This document shows, in pieces, positions 17,564 through 26,092 of a DNA stretch of 64,000 nucleotides (positions are counted from its first letter, which is position 1; each line of letters opens with the position of its first letter). Below the pieces are notes generated by a model, which worked only from the letters and a program-made list of their open reading frames with translations, had not been told where the DNA came from and searched no databases. Position numbers and translations under genes: made by a program. Source of the DNA: Pararhizobium_B sp963838155 (GTDB lineage: Bacteria > Pseudomonadota > Alphaproteobacteria > Rhizobiales > Rhizobiaceae); contig CAWIQE010000006.1 of the NCBI GenBank assembly GCA_963838155.1, positions 1 to 64,000 on the forward strand, written 5' to 3'.

Positions 17564-18032
17564 GTCGCAGAGCTTCGGTCGAGCCGAGTCGCGCTGCGCG
17601 CCTGGCAGGAAAGAAGCCGAAGCCTATGCCGATAATCGCGGAGAACGAAGGCAAGAGCGATTATGCCGGCGTCCAGCATGAACGGCAGGCGCATTGCTGC
17701 CGAAGCCGCAGCCGACAGGCCGAGCGCAATGCCGACGAGGCCGCCGAACAGGGAGAGCACAACCGCCTCGACCAGGAATTGCATCAGCACCTGCCTCTCT
17801 TCCGCACCGATGGCCAGATGGATGCCGATTTCGCTGGTGCGCGCTCTGTGACCGATACTAACATGATATTCATGATGCCGATGCCACCGACGGGTAGGCG
17901 CACGGCGGCCACCGCGGGGAGGAGGCCGGTGAGCAGGCGCGTCGTGCTGGTCATCGTCCCCACGATTTCCGCCATGTCGGTTGTGATTGATCTGGTGGCG
18001 GGTGCCTCTATTGGAGGAGCCGACGGTCGCAC
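17556..18032 (-). pseudogene. MacB-type ABC exporter permease, C-terminal remnant
   Basis: On the minus strand, VGGIGIMNIMLVSVTERA, then EIGIHLAIGAEERQVLMQF, FLVEAVVLSLFGGLVGI, and finally AIIGIGFGFFPARRAARL and STEALRHE are the standard C-terminal motifs of MacB/FtsX-like permeases. They fall in three different reading frames, so at least two indels have occurred, and nothing of the ATPase or the periplasmic domain is found upstream. The stop (17556-17558) overlaps the start of the beta-CASP gene. The gene is dead; it shows that an efflux-type ABC gene once stood upstream of the nuclease gene. Confidence 0.85.
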
Positions 18033-18204
18033 CTCCCGACCGACCCGACCGGAGGCAGCGGGAAGCCGCAGCGCCGAAGCAGCCGCGAGGACAGTCGGCC
18101 TCGTTCGTGCGCTGGCCGGTCCGTCGGAAGGTTACCTTGCCGATCTCCACGAGGCGGCATCTACTCCATGCGGACACGAGGTCGGGCGCCAGCGGAGGCT
18201 TGCC

Positions 18205-18924
18205 ATGTGCATGGATTGCGAGAAGAAGGTCGGACGGAGAGAGCTTCTGACCTCCGGTACGGCCGGCTTCGCCGCGCTCGCATTCGGCGGCGGATTGCGC
18301 CAGGCACGTGCCGCGGAGGGGGCGCCGACCGCACTTTCTCCCGGCAAGGCACTGGCTGCGCTGAAGTCGGGCAACGAGCGCTACGTCAGCCACCCGAAAC
18401 TCTGCTCGGTCGACCTTGCGACGCAGCGGAGCGCCGTTGCGGCGCACCAGGCGCCGTGGGCGACGGTGATCAGCTGCGCCGATAGCCGCGTGCCACCCGA
18501 GCTGATCTTTGGCGGCCGGGGCGTCGGCGAACTCTTCGTCGCCCGGAACGCCGGGAACCTTGTCGACACCGCTACCCTCGGCACGGTCGAATACGGAGCA
18601 GTCGTGCTCGGGTCGCCGCTGATCGTCGTTCTCGCCCACACCGCCTGCGGTGCGGTGAAGGCGGCTTGCGACGTCGTCACAAAGCACGCGACCTATCCCG
18701 GTGCGATCGGATCGATGATCGAGCCGATTCTGCCGGCGGCGCTGGCGGTGAGGAAGGATCCCGGCGACTTCGTCGACAATGCCGCCAGGGAAAGCGCCAG
18801 GCGGACCGCGAAGCGGCTGAGAGCGTCGAGCAATCCCCTCGCGGGGCTTGCGGACACGGCAAAGCTGAAGATCGTCGCCGCGATCTACGACCTCAGGACG
18901 GGCGTCGTCACCTATCTCGACTGA
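18205..18924 (+). CDS. Beta-class carbonic anhydrase with Tat-like signal peptide
   Basis: A 239-residue protein. The N-terminus MCMDCEKKVGRRELLTSGTA followed by a hydrophobic stretch and QARAAEG looks like a twin-arginine (Tat) signal. The mature part is a beta carbonic anhydrase: zinc ligands in VISCADSRVPPELIF (Cys, with the Asp-Arg dyad) and VLAHTACGAVKAA (His and Cys). It interconverts CO2 and bicarbonate, here probably in the periplasm. GGAGG lies seven bases before the ATG. The same frame stays open far upstream but has no family features. A 57-base diverged copy of its active-site segment lies at 23354-23410. Confidence 0.92.
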   Translation: MCMDCEKKVGRRELLTSGTAGFAALAFGGGLRQARAAEGAPTALSPGKALAALKSGNERYVSHPKLCSVDLATQRSAVAAHQAPWATVISCADSRVPPELIFGGRGVGELFVARNAGNLVDTATLGTVEYGAVVLGSPLIVVLAHTACGAVKAACDVVTKHATYPGAIGSMIEPILPAALAVRKDPGDFVDNAARESARRTAKRLRASSNPLAGLADTAKLKIVAAIYDLRTGVVTYLD

Positions 18925-19075
18925 GAGGTCTCAGACTGCACGTCATCTCCCGTCATCTGCATTCCGCTCCGGAGATAGGCACAACCGCTCGATCATCCGC
19001 TCGATCCTCTGCCGCGCCTGTTCGCCGGTCGATTGGAGATCGTGAACGAAGGCACCTACCTCACATTCCTGGTGG

Positions 19076-19089
19076 TTGACATGGATCAA
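19076..19089. promoter_or_regulatory. FNR/FixK-type box
   Basis: TTGACATGGATCAA fits TTGAY-N4-RTCAA with both half-sites intact. It lies about 116 bases (centre) before the ATG of the exported-protein gene at 19199, so it could control that gene. It is one of five such boxes found in the window. Confidence 0.5.
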
Positions 19090-19198
19090 CCGTCCCGGGT
19101 CGGAAAAGTGATTTTCTAGTCTCAATTACAGGTAGCAACTTCCAGTGCCCCCATCAGATGACCTGTCACCGGGAAGCTTTTCCTCAGGAGGGAACGGT

Positions 19199-19879
19199 AT
19201 GCGCTCTCGAAATGCCTTGCCAATCCTGGCTTCAATCGTCGCGTTGTCCATTTGGCCTGTCCTCGCATTTGCCCAATCCACATCGGACGCGCCGGCGGCT
19301 CCCGCCCATCCACTGAAGACGATCGGACAAGCCAGCAAGCCGGAGGTGGTGCCCTCCCTGATCGTGTTCAATGCGGGGGGAGCGACGCTCAAGGACGGCA
19401 AGCTGGTGCTGAGCGAGGTTTCCTCCAATTCGATCGTTTTCGCAGACAGGCCCGTCAGGGCCGCAGGCCACGATCTCACAGCCCATGTCATCGATGATTG
19501 GGCAAGTGGCGCGAACAATTTCGCCAGCGACCCGCCCAATGCCACGGTGTCGGCGTTCAGCAAGCAGGGCGACACGGTCGCCGATGCCGTCGTAACGCTG
19601 AAATCGCCGAAGCTCGAAGGCAGTACGCTGACATTCGATGTCAACGTGCTGGAGGGGAGCCTCGACGGTGGCGACGGGGCAGCCGCCGTATTCATCGACA
19701 TCATCGGTCGTCCGCTGACACCGATGTCCTTCGCTGGCGTCGACCGGCGCATGATGCGTCGCGGCGCCTTCTATGCGGGAGCCGCCGTCGGTGCTGCCGC
19801 GCCTTACTACTACCATCCCTATGGCTACGGCTACCCGCCGCCGCGCTGCGGCTATTATCCCTACCCCCCCTGCTACTGA
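19199..19879 (+). CDS. Exported protein with Tyr/Pro/Gly-rich C-terminus, unknown function
   Basis: A 226-residue protein with a signal peptide (MRSRNALPILASIVALSIWP, cleaved near AFAQ). The central part (PSLIVFNAGGATLKDGKL, SNSIVFADRPVRAAGH, ADAVVTLKSPKL, FDVNVLEGSLDGGDG) resembles a family of rhizobial periplasmic proteins of unknown function. It ends in a Tyr/Pro-rich tail (YYYHPYGYGYPPPRC). AGGAGG before ATG 19199 sets the start; an upstream ATG at 19145 has no signal peptide. A 100-base copy of codons 39-72 recurs at 63268-63367 with 94 per cent identity. An FNR-type box lies upstream. Confidence 0.75.
   Translation: MRSRNALPILASIVALSIWPVLAFAQSTSDAPAAPAHPLKTIGQASKPEVVPSLIVFNAGGATLKDGKLVLSEVSSNSIVFADRPVRAAGHDLTAHVIDDWASGANNFASDPPNATVSAFSKQGDTVADAVVTLKSPKLEGSTLTFDVNVLEGSLDGGDGAAAVFIDIIGRPLTPMSFAGVDRRMMRRGAFYAGAAVGAAAPYYYHPYGYGYPPPRCGYYPYPPCY
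19315..19414 (+). repeat. 100-base segment duplicated at 63268-63367
   Basis: Hand alignment of GAAGACGATCGG... through ...GGTGCTGAGC gives 94 identities in 100 bases with no gaps against 63268-63367. This copy lies inside the intact exported-protein gene; the other lies in non-coding, decayed sequence, so this one is the source-type copy. Confidence 0.95.
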
Positions 19880-19912
19880 GCGGGCCCGCCCCATCTTGTC
19901 GGAGTATCGGAC

Positions 19913-20395
19913 ATGAGATTCAGTTGCCTGATCATTACAGCCGCGGCAGCCGCGGTTCTCGCTTGCAGTCCGGCCCTGTCGGCCCAGAAGGCCGCTGTTC
20001 AGGTCGGCCTCCTCAAGTGCACCATCGCAGGCGGCATGGGGCTAATCGTTTTTTCAACGAAGAAGCTGACATGCGTTTTCGATCGTTCCGACAAGAAGCC
20101 GAGCGAGACCTATTCCGGAGAAATCAAGAAGTTTGGAATTGATATCGGTGCGACGAAGGTCTCGAAACTATCCTGGGCCGTATTCGCGCCTTCCCAGGTG
20201 GGGAACAAGACGGGCCTGCTTGCCGGGAAGTATGGTGGCGTTTCCACGGAGGTGACAATCGGCGTGGGACTGGGCGCCAATGTCCTTGTCGGCGGCTCTC
20301 GGAAATCCATCGCCCTTCAGCCGCTCAGCGTGCAGGCGCAGGAAGGCCTGAACGTCGCGGCGGCAATCTCGAGCCTCGAGCTCGCGGCGAAATAG
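19913..20395 (+). CDS. DUF992 family exported protein
   Basis: A 160-residue protein with a signal peptide (MRFSCLIITAAAAAVLACSP, then ALSAQ). The mature part has the DUF992 pattern: VGLLKCTIAGGMGLIVFSTK, LTCVFDR, SETYSGEIKKFGIDIG, LSWAVFAPS and LLAGKYGG. The two Cys residues near the start of the mature domain are conserved in the family. The role is unknown; such genes occur widely in Hyphomicrobiales. It lies 33 bases after the previous exported-protein gene, in the same direction, and the two may be cotranscribed. Confidence 0.88.
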   Translation: MRFSCLIITAAAAAVLACSPALSAQKAAVQVGLLKCTIAGGMGLIVFSTKKLTCVFDRSDKKPSETYSGEIKKFGIDIGATKVSKLSWAVFAPSQVGNKTGLLAGKYGGVSTEVTIGVGLGANVLVGGSRKSIALQPLSVQAQEGLNVAAAISSLELAAK

Positions 20396-21223
20396 CTTAT
20401 TCGGTCCAGTAGGAACAGTGCGTGGCCGGTCCGTTGGCGGTGGCGCCGGCAGGAACGCGCTGAGTTGATGGTCTTTCCAAGACGTAGAGCAACTGGTGGC
20501 TGCTTTGCAGCCAATATCGGTCCATTTCGGCGCGGTCATTTGTATCGCGACAGATTGCTCGTTTGCCGCACTTACACCATCTTTTGATCCACGTCATTTT
20601 CACGTCAAACGCGTTGCTTCACCGTTTTTCTACTGTGCAGGGACACCAATCAATGGAGAGATGCTTGCAGCGGCGCTGGCGGCTGTTCCGTTGGAATTTC
20701 AAAAAAGGATCATCAACGGTCTCGACCATTCGATGCACAAGGATCGACTGCTGCTGCTGTGTGTCGGTTACTTTGGCGTCCTTGCCCTAAGCAGCAGCCT
20801 GCGCCTTGCGATGAAGTATCGAAGTTCCGTGCTGAGCGAGCATGTTGTTCGCAAGGCTCGTGTCCGGCTCTATGAGCGATAGGAAGCGTCCAGGCAGGAT
20901 GATTTGGAGACTCGCGGCAGGACCGCAACGATGATTGGATCCGAAGCGGGAACGGTCGGCCCCGGTGCCGCCTGCCGCAGGTCACGTGCCGGCCATTCAT
21001 GTTTCCGATCAGGGCCAGCCAATCGATGGGCTTGCCTTGGCGAGCCCGCCCCATGCTGACGCCAACGTCGGCTTCCCTATTTCCCAGTCTCAAACCGGAC
21101 AGTCCGCAACCGGCCCCATTGTGGTCAGATACGATTTGTTTACGGTCGCGATTTTCGCGTAAGGTGCTGCCATATCTGACACTGGCAGCTGAAAGAAGCA
21201 CCGGATCAACTGGAGTCGGTGCG
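20396..21223. other. Gene-poor interval carrying an ABC-exporter remnant
   Basis: Apart from the exporter fragment at about 20600-20882, the 828 bases between the DUF992 gene and the second cyclase gene show no recognisable coding family, RNA or operator. A minus-strand frame at 20397-20603 has no family features. The last 200 bases should contain the cyclase promoter. Confidence 0.4.
20661..20882 (+). pseudogene. ABC exporter transmembrane-domain remnant
   Basis: The frame from about 20600 to 20882 encodes PLEFQKRIINGLDHSMHKDR, then LLLLCVGYFGVLALSSSLRLA and YRSSVLSEHVVRKARVRLYE. This matches the first part of an ABC exporter membrane domain, ending in the V-R-x-x-R-x-R-L-Y-E segment that normally leads into the next helix. 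It stops there with TAG and no ATPase follows, so it is a roughly 75-codon remnant. The surrounding 20396-21223 interval otherwise holds no gene I can support. Confidence 0.55.
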
Positions 21224-23005
21224 ATGCAAAGCAATGAATTGCGAAATCGAATGACCGGCGCTCAACTCAATCGAAGGCTCGCCGCAATTCTCGCGGCCGA
21301 TGTTGTCGGATATTCCCGTTTCATGGCTGAAGACGAGGCGGGCACGCTGGCCAGTCTAAAGCTCCATCGCGAAACGGTGTTCGATCCCGCTGTCGCGGAA
21401 CATGGCGGCCGGATTTTCAAGGTGATGGGGGATGGAGCCCTGGTGGAATTCGCAAGCGCGGTCGACGCGGTCAACTGCGCCATAGCCATTCAGTCGAGCG
21501 CGCCTCCTGCGACGCCGAGTGGCCATGATTTCAAGCTTCGTATCGGGATCAATCTCGGTGACATCATCGTGGAAAACGACGACATTTTCGGGAACGGCGT
21601 CAATATTGCCGCACGGCTTGAGCCGCTTGCAGACCCCGGAGGAATCTGCGTTTCCGCGATCGTCACGGAGAGCGTGGGCAATCGGCTTGACATTTCGTTC
21701 GAAGATTGCGGAGAAGTCCAAGTAAAGAATCTGGATCGCCCGATCCACGTGTGGAAATGGCGCACCGGTGACGCCGGCGCAAAGAGTGCTGAACGGAAAC
21801 CACCGGCGCCAGAAAAGGCAACATCGTCCCTCGCTGTGTTACCTTTCGCCAATATGTCCAGCAATCCTGAAGATGAGTACTTCTCCGATGGTATTACAGA
21901 AGACATTATTACCGATCTGTCCAAAATCCCCGGGCTCCTGGTCATCGCCCGAAATTCAAGTTTCGCCTATAAGGGCAAAAACGTCGATATCCGGAAGATC
22001 GGGCGCGAACTCGGTGTTCGTACGGTCCTGGAGGGCAGCGTCCGGCGCGCCGGGGACCGGGTGCGGATCAATGCCCAGCTGATTGGCGCCGAAAACGGCG
22101 CGCATTTGTGGGCGGAGCGGTACGACCGCAAAATAAGGGACATCTTCGCGCTTCAGGATGACATTACCGGCCAAATCGTTGCTGCACTGAAGATCGCACT
22201 CAATCCTGATGAAATAAAAAGAATCATCGGTAGCGCTCAGCAAAATATAGAAGCCTACGAGTATTTGCTCCGAGCTCGCGCACTTTTTTCTTCCGGTATA
22301 GGAAATCGTGAATTATTTGAGCGAGCGAGCGCGCTTCTCAAGAAGGCGATCGAGTGCGAGCCCGGCTCTGCCGAGGCCCATGCGTTGCTTTCGACCCTGT
22401 ACGTGATCGATTACCAGAACCAGTTCAGCGAGCATCATGAACTTGCGGCTGTCGAAGGCTTGCGCCTTGCCGAGCAGGCGATCGTCTGCAACCCGGGCGA
22501 ACCAATGGCGCACTATGCGGCCGCGGTCGCCTCGGTAGTTGGTGGCAATCTTGAAATCGCCATCGCCGAAGCCCGTGCCACTCTTGCGCTAAATCCCAAC
22601 CTCGCCTTCGCTCACGACAGCCTGGGCGTGGTCTATTTGCTTTCAGGCGAACCAATGAAAGCTATTTCGAGCATGGAACGCGCGCTACGGCTGGATCCGG
22701 CCAGTGCCCAACAATTCATCCATTTTCTGGGAATGGCTTACCTCGTCGCCGGAAAATACGCGACGGCAATCGCCTACTTTCGCGAGCGGATCGTTCTGGT
22801 GCCGAATTCAGATTTCTCGCGCGCATTTCTCGCTTCAGCACTTGGCCACATAGGCGAAATCGAAGAGGCAGCTAGGGTCTGGAAGGAACTGCTGGAGATC
22901 AATCCGGAGTATTCGTTCGAGAGGCACATCAGTCGGTGGCATTTCAAGAACCAGGCAGATTCCGACAAGTTCCGCCAGGGTATTGCCAAGGCCGGCTTGG
23001 AATAG
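21224..23005 (+). CDS. Class III adenylate/guanylate cyclase with TolB-like and TPR domains (paralog)
   Basis: A 593-residue protein collinear with the one at 9813-11597. The cyclase domain (residues about 15-180) has metal Asp residues in LAADVVGYSRFM and KVMGDGALVEF, and the FGNGVNIAARLEPL loop. A TolB/FlgO-like domain follows (SLAVLPFANMSSN, YFSDGITEDIITDLS, HLWAERYDR), then TPR-like repeats to the end. The ATG at 21224 has GGAG at a suitable distance; ATG 21251 is also possible. All catalytic residues that can be read are present. The two copies differ mainly in the TPR part, so they may sense different inputs. Confidence 0.9.
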   Translation: MQSNELRNRMTGAQLNRRLAAILAADVVGYSRFMAEDEAGTLASLKLHRETVFDPAVAEHGGRIFKVMGDGALVEFASAVDAVNCAIAIQSSAPPATPSGHDFKLRIGINLGDIIVENDDIFGNGVNIAARLEPLADPGGICVSAIVTESVGNRLDISFEDCGEVQVKNLDRPIHVWKWRTGDAGAKSAERKPPAPEKATSSLAVLPFANMSSNPEDEYFSDGITEDIITDLSKIPGLLVIARNSSFAYKGKNVDIRKIGRELGVRTVLEGSVRRAGDRVRINAQLIGAENGAHLWAERYDRKIRDIFALQDDITGQIVAALKIALNPDEIKRIIGSAQQNIEAYEYLLRARALFSSGIGNRELFERASALLKKAIECEPGSAEAHALLSTLYVIDYQNQFSEHHELAAVEGLRLAEQAIVCNPGEPMAHYAAAVASVVGGNLEIAIAEARATLALNPNLAFAHDSLGVVYLLSGEPMKAISSMERALRLDPASAQQFIHFLGMAYLVAGKYATAIAYFRERIVLVPNSDFSRAFLASALGHIGEIEEAARVWKELLEINPEYSFERHISRWHFKNQADSDKFRQGIAKAGLE

Positions 23006-23135
23006 GTCCCCAGCGGCTGCGGGCAAAGCGGCCTTCGTGGATACGGCATAAAGAATGTTCATCCGCCATAGCCCTCGAAAACAACAAAAAATCCGAAAGC
23101 CGCCGAATGGAGAGAAAATTTTCAGGAAGGCAAGC

Positions 23136-23168
23136 GGCGGAGGGCAGGGGACTGGAGTTGAACCTTCT
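23136..23168. repeat. 33-base dispersed repeat (partner at 63386-63418)
   Basis: GGCGGAGGGCAGGGGACTGG and the next 13 bases match 63386-63418 at 30 of 33 positions. Both copies are non-coding. Their nature is unknown; a weak resemblance to the reverse complement of a tRNA 3' end is not convincing. Confidence 0.7.
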
Positions 23169-23353
23169 CCACTCCCGTAAATTATTGACTTCATTCATAC
23201 GCCGCGCGGTTCAAACGTGACTGTTATCCAATCGGAACAAGCCTGGAGACGCGGGACATCCATCGCCAAAGGCACGGCACCTGCGCCGACATGAACGGCG
23301 CGAACTGAACTCGCCAACCTCTTGCTGAAGAAGACAGAACCGTCAGTTGACGC

Positions 23354-23410
23354 TGTGCCGATAGCCGCATGCCGCCTGAGCTGATCTTCGGAGGCCGGGG
23401 CATCGGCGAA
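23354..23410 (+). pseudogene. Carbonic anhydrase active-site fragment
   Basis: Nineteen codons read CADSRMPPELIFGGRGIGE, equal to the active-site segment of the intact enzyme at 18475-18531 except for two Val substitutions (to Met and Ile). The DNA agrees at 50 of 57 positions. Nothing before or after matches the gene, so this is a fragment of a second, diverged copy. Confidence 0.8.
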
Positions 23411-23638
23411 CCCTCAATCGAGCATGACCGACGGACGCCGCGCCATCCATTTTGATAACTTGCGGCGGTTCGGTTTTTGCACACTATCAACCGGCTGTCG
23501 CCGAGGACGACAGCATGCTGCCCGTCGGGAAAGCCGACGCAGTGCGGCACCATGCGATGCAGTCCATGCAATGCCCTCGGTGGGCGACAAAAGCCAGCTT
23601 CGGTTCGAACATCAAAACCTTGATAGGGGAAGAACACG

Positions 23639-24073
23639 ATGAGACTGGATTCAAGGATACCTTTATTTGCCTGCGTTGCGATACTGGCGGCTGGGTTGAC
23701 GGCCGGATCAGCAGCAGCCCGGACAATCGGCTATGCCGACGCGATCAAAAGCCTTTCCGCCAGTTGCGGAGCCGATATTCAGAAATACTGCCCGAAGGCG
23801 AATCTCGGGAACAACGGCATCCAGAGTTGTCTTCGTCAGCACCAGGCGGAAGTCTCGCAACAGTGCAAGGCGGACTACGCACGGGCGTTCCAGATGATCT
23901 CGGCACGTTTTGCCGCCCAGTCCTCCGCGCCGAAAATCTGCAGCCACGATGCCGAGATGCTCTGCGGGGACGTCAGGCGATCGAGCGGCTACACGCTTCA
24001 GTGCCTGCTGACGAAGAGGAACCTGGGTCAGAAGTGCGCACAGGTCCTGGTCGATGCCGGCTGGGCGCAGTAG
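23639..24073 (+). CDS. Exported Cys-rich repeat protein
   Basis: A 144-residue protein with a signal peptide (MRLDSRIPLFACVAILAAGL, cleaved near GSAAA). The mature part contains two repeats of the Cys-rich-repeat type: CGADIQKYCPKANLGNN...CLRQHQAEVSQQC and CSHDAEMLCGDVRRSSG...CLLTKRNLGQKC. Eight Cys residues fit four disulfides, so it is periplasmic or outer-surface. No function is known. It begins after GGGGAAGAACACG and lies 12 bases before the OmpA-like gene, in the same direction. Confidence 0.75.
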   Translation: MRLDSRIPLFACVAILAAGLTAGSAAARTIGYADAIKSLSASCGADIQKYCPKANLGNNGIQSCLRQHQAEVSQQCKADYARAFQMISARFAAQSSAPKICSHDAEMLCGDVRRSSGYTLQCLLTKRNLGQKCAQVLVDAGWAQ

Positions 24074-24085
24074 AGGGGCGGGAAT

Positions 24086-24664
24086 ATGAAACATGCGATT
24101 TTGGTTTTCGCGCTGGGAATGGCCGTCTCCGCTTCGGTTGGTGCCTCGAACGCGCAGACGATTCTGACCCAGGAGCAGATCGTCAAGTCGCTGCAGGGAG
24201 CGCAACAGAAGGCAACGCTCGACCCCAATGACCTGAGAGCAATGGCGCTGCAGAACATCAAGGACCATCCGGGCGAAAACGCGCCGTCATACATCCCGAT
24301 CAGCGGTCGTCTCGCCAATCTCAGGCAGTTCAACGTCCAGATCGATTTCGACTTCAACTCCGCGCGCATTATGCCCGGGTCCTACGAAGCAATCGGCGCG
24401 ATTGCGGATGCCATGCATACGCCGTATCTCATGGGGCAGAAGTTCATCATCGTCGGCCATACCGATGCGAGGGGCAGTCGGAAATACAATCTCGACCTGT
24501 CGCAGCGGCGCGCCAATTCTGTGCGCGAGGCCCTGGCGACGACGTTCCGAGTTCCGTCACCATTGTTGTCTTCGGTCGGTCTCGGCGAGGAAAGCCTTGC
24601 CGATCCCGCCCATCCGGACGCTGCGGTCAATCGGCGCGTCCAACTGATCAATATCGGATTCTGA
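24086..24664 (+). CDS. OmpA-family peptidoglycan-binding protein
   Basis: A 192-residue exported protein with a signal peptide (MKHAILVFALGMAVSASVGA, then SNAQ). The C-terminal 110 residues form an OmpA-like domain: IDFDFNSARIMPGSYEAIG, FIIVGHTDARGSRKYN, LSQRRANSVREAL and the final AVNRRVQLINIGF. The Asp and Arg that bind diaminopimelate in the family are in GHTDARG and NRRVQ. No beta-barrel precedes the domain, so it is probably a periplasmic wall-binding protein. It is paired with the Cys-rich gene. Confidence 0.88.
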   Translation: MKHAILVFALGMAVSASVGASNAQTILTQEQIVKSLQGAQQKATLDPNDLRAMALQNIKDHPGENAPSYIPISGRLANLRQFNVQIDFDFNSARIMPGSYEAIGAIADAMHTPYLMGQKFIIVGHTDARGSRKYNLDLSQRRANSVREALATTFRVPSPLLSSVGLGEESLADPAHPDAAVNRRVQLINIGF

Positions 24665-25126
24665 CGACGAGGCGCCGTCCATCCGGTGAGATGCCGTGAT
24701 CGTTGTTGCACGCCCTCGCGAAGCCCGTGTCGATCTCCGTCACCGACGACTGCCGTCGAATGCCAAGCGGATCTATCGCCTCTGAAGGAGTTGGGCCTGT
24801 GGCGGCTCCAGAGCATGGGGGCATGATTCCAATGGCTGACCGGGCTGCAATTCGAGGCCCAATGCCTCGAATTGCAGCCGGCCGCTTCTAATCATCAGAC
24901 AGAGGTGCAGCTTTCTGTCGAACGAGCTTTGCCGCGCACTTCGCTTTCATCGCCCGGCCGACAACGCGCCGGGAGAGCAGATCGGCGACCCACGACGGCG
25001 CGGCCGAGCACGCAGCCCATGCTCCCGCAGAGTGTCTCTCGAAGCGATGAAGGCCACAGGACCATCACCGGTTCCTCTTTCCGATGCGAAGCCAAGCGCG
25101 CAAATCGTGAAGCCCGAGGCACGCTT
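24665..25126. other. Intergenic region between convergent genes
   Basis: About 460 bases between the convergent OmpA-like and DedA genes. The only structure I can support is the 16-base perfect inverted repeat at 24843-24879. Short frames on both strands show no family features. Confidence 0.45.
24843..24879. repeat. Perfect 16-base inverted repeat, five-base loop
   Basis: GGCTGCAATTCGAGGC (24843-24858) is followed by CCAAT and then by its exact reverse complement (24864-24879). The stem is long and mixed in base content, with no T-run after it on either strand. It may be a bidirectional transcription end for the convergent genes around it, a protein-binding palindrome, or the remains of a small mobile element. 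Confidence 0.85.
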
Positions 25127-25864
25127 TCAGCTTCCTGTCCGGTCCCGCCAGAGCCGCACGGCGTACCATGCGGCAGCGGCCACGAGGGCGACGACGACGA
25201 CCACGTCGAGAGAATGCATGACGCGCCGGAGACCGGGGCTTAAATCCCATGCCTTGCCCAGCCGCAGTCCGGCATAGGCAAGCGCCAGGCACCAAGGCCA
25301 CGACCCGACGAAGGTGTAGATCTGGAACTTCCAGAATGGCATCCGCGCGATGCCGGCCGGCAACGAAATGAAGGTCCGGACGACGGGCAGCAGCCGTCCG
25401 ACCAGCACCGTCGCCATGCCGTAGCGGTGGAAGAAGCGGTCGACCCGATCCAGTTCGGAGCGGTTGAGCAGGATGTAGTGGCCCCAGCGCTCGATGAGCG
25501 GGCGGCCGCCATAGGCCCCCACCGCATAGGCGGCCGTCGAGCCCAGATTGCAGCCGATTGCGCCTGCCGTTGCGACGAGCAGCAGGCTGAAGCGCCCCGT
25601 CGAGACGAGGTAGCCGGAGAACGGCATGATGATCTCTGAGGGCAGCGGGATGCAGGCGGACTCGACCGCCATGAGCAGGGCCAGGCCGGCGTAGCCCATG
25701 GAGGAAATGGCAGCCGTGATGAAGCCGGCGAGCGAGGCGGTGATGGAGGCGATGATGATTGGGGCTCCCTGGATGAAGCGATGAGGCGTGGCGTCGAGAT
25801 TGCCACGCTCTACGCCCGCGGAGCAACGCAAGGAGGCAAGATATTCAGTGTGGCTGCGGGTCAT
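25127..25864 (-). CDS. DedA family membrane protein
   Basis: An integral membrane protein of the DedA/SNARE-associated family. Typical features are VESACIPLPSEIIMPFSGYL (substrate-site region, about residues 65-85), LGSTAAYAVGAYGGRPL, and FHRYGMATVLVGRLLPVVRT followed by ISLPAGIARMP. The last hydrophobic segment is near the C-terminus. Members act in membrane homeostasis and probably flip lipids. The start is uncertain: ATG 25864 gives about 245 residues, a TTG at 25924 gives 265, and the conserved part begins later. It is convergent with the OmpA-like gene. Confidence 0.85.
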   Translation of the reverse strand: MTRSHTEYLASLRCSAGVERGNLDATPHRFIQGAPIIIASITASLAGFITAAISSMGYAGLALLMAVESACIPLPSEIIMPFSGYLVSTGRFSLLLVATAGAIGCNLGSTAAYAVGAYGGRPLIERWGHYILLNRSELDRVDRFFHRYGMATVLVGRLLPVVRTFISLPAGIARMPFWKFQIYTFVGSWPWCLALAYAGLRLGKAWDLSPGLRRVMHSLDVVVVVALVAAAAWYAVRLWRDRTGS

Positions 25865-26092
25865 GCGCCTGTTGCCGGCCGGCGACCAGATCGGATGAGG
25901 ACACGTTGACGGCGAGCGTGCCAAGATAGACGAGCACTCGGACGCCCAATTTGTTCATAATTGTTACTTATAAATCGAACGAAAGTTTCAAATTCTCACT
26001 CATCTGCGCAGCTTTTACACTGCCCGGCATGGGTCGGTTGAAAATCATTGAAAGCTGGAGTGGGTTCCAGGGGGCCAGCGCCTCCAGAGGGG

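Larger units (their letters stand above)
23006..23638. other. Intergenic region with repeat and gene-fragment debris
   Basis: This 630-base interval contains the 33-base repeat (23136-23168) and a 19-codon carbonic anhydrase fragment (23354-23410). At 23280-23296 it also shares CCTGCGCCGACATGAAC with 14753-14769. No intact gene is recognisable. It looks like accumulated recombination debris rather than a normal promoter region. Confidence 0.5.

Noticed and set aside
18943..19125. A 60-codon minus-strand frame beginning with TTG
   Set aside because: No ribosome site, no family features, and it covers the FNR-like box of the neighbouring gene.
20397..20603. A 68-codon minus-strand frame after the DUF992 gene
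   Set aside because: No recognisable motif and no convincing ribosome site.
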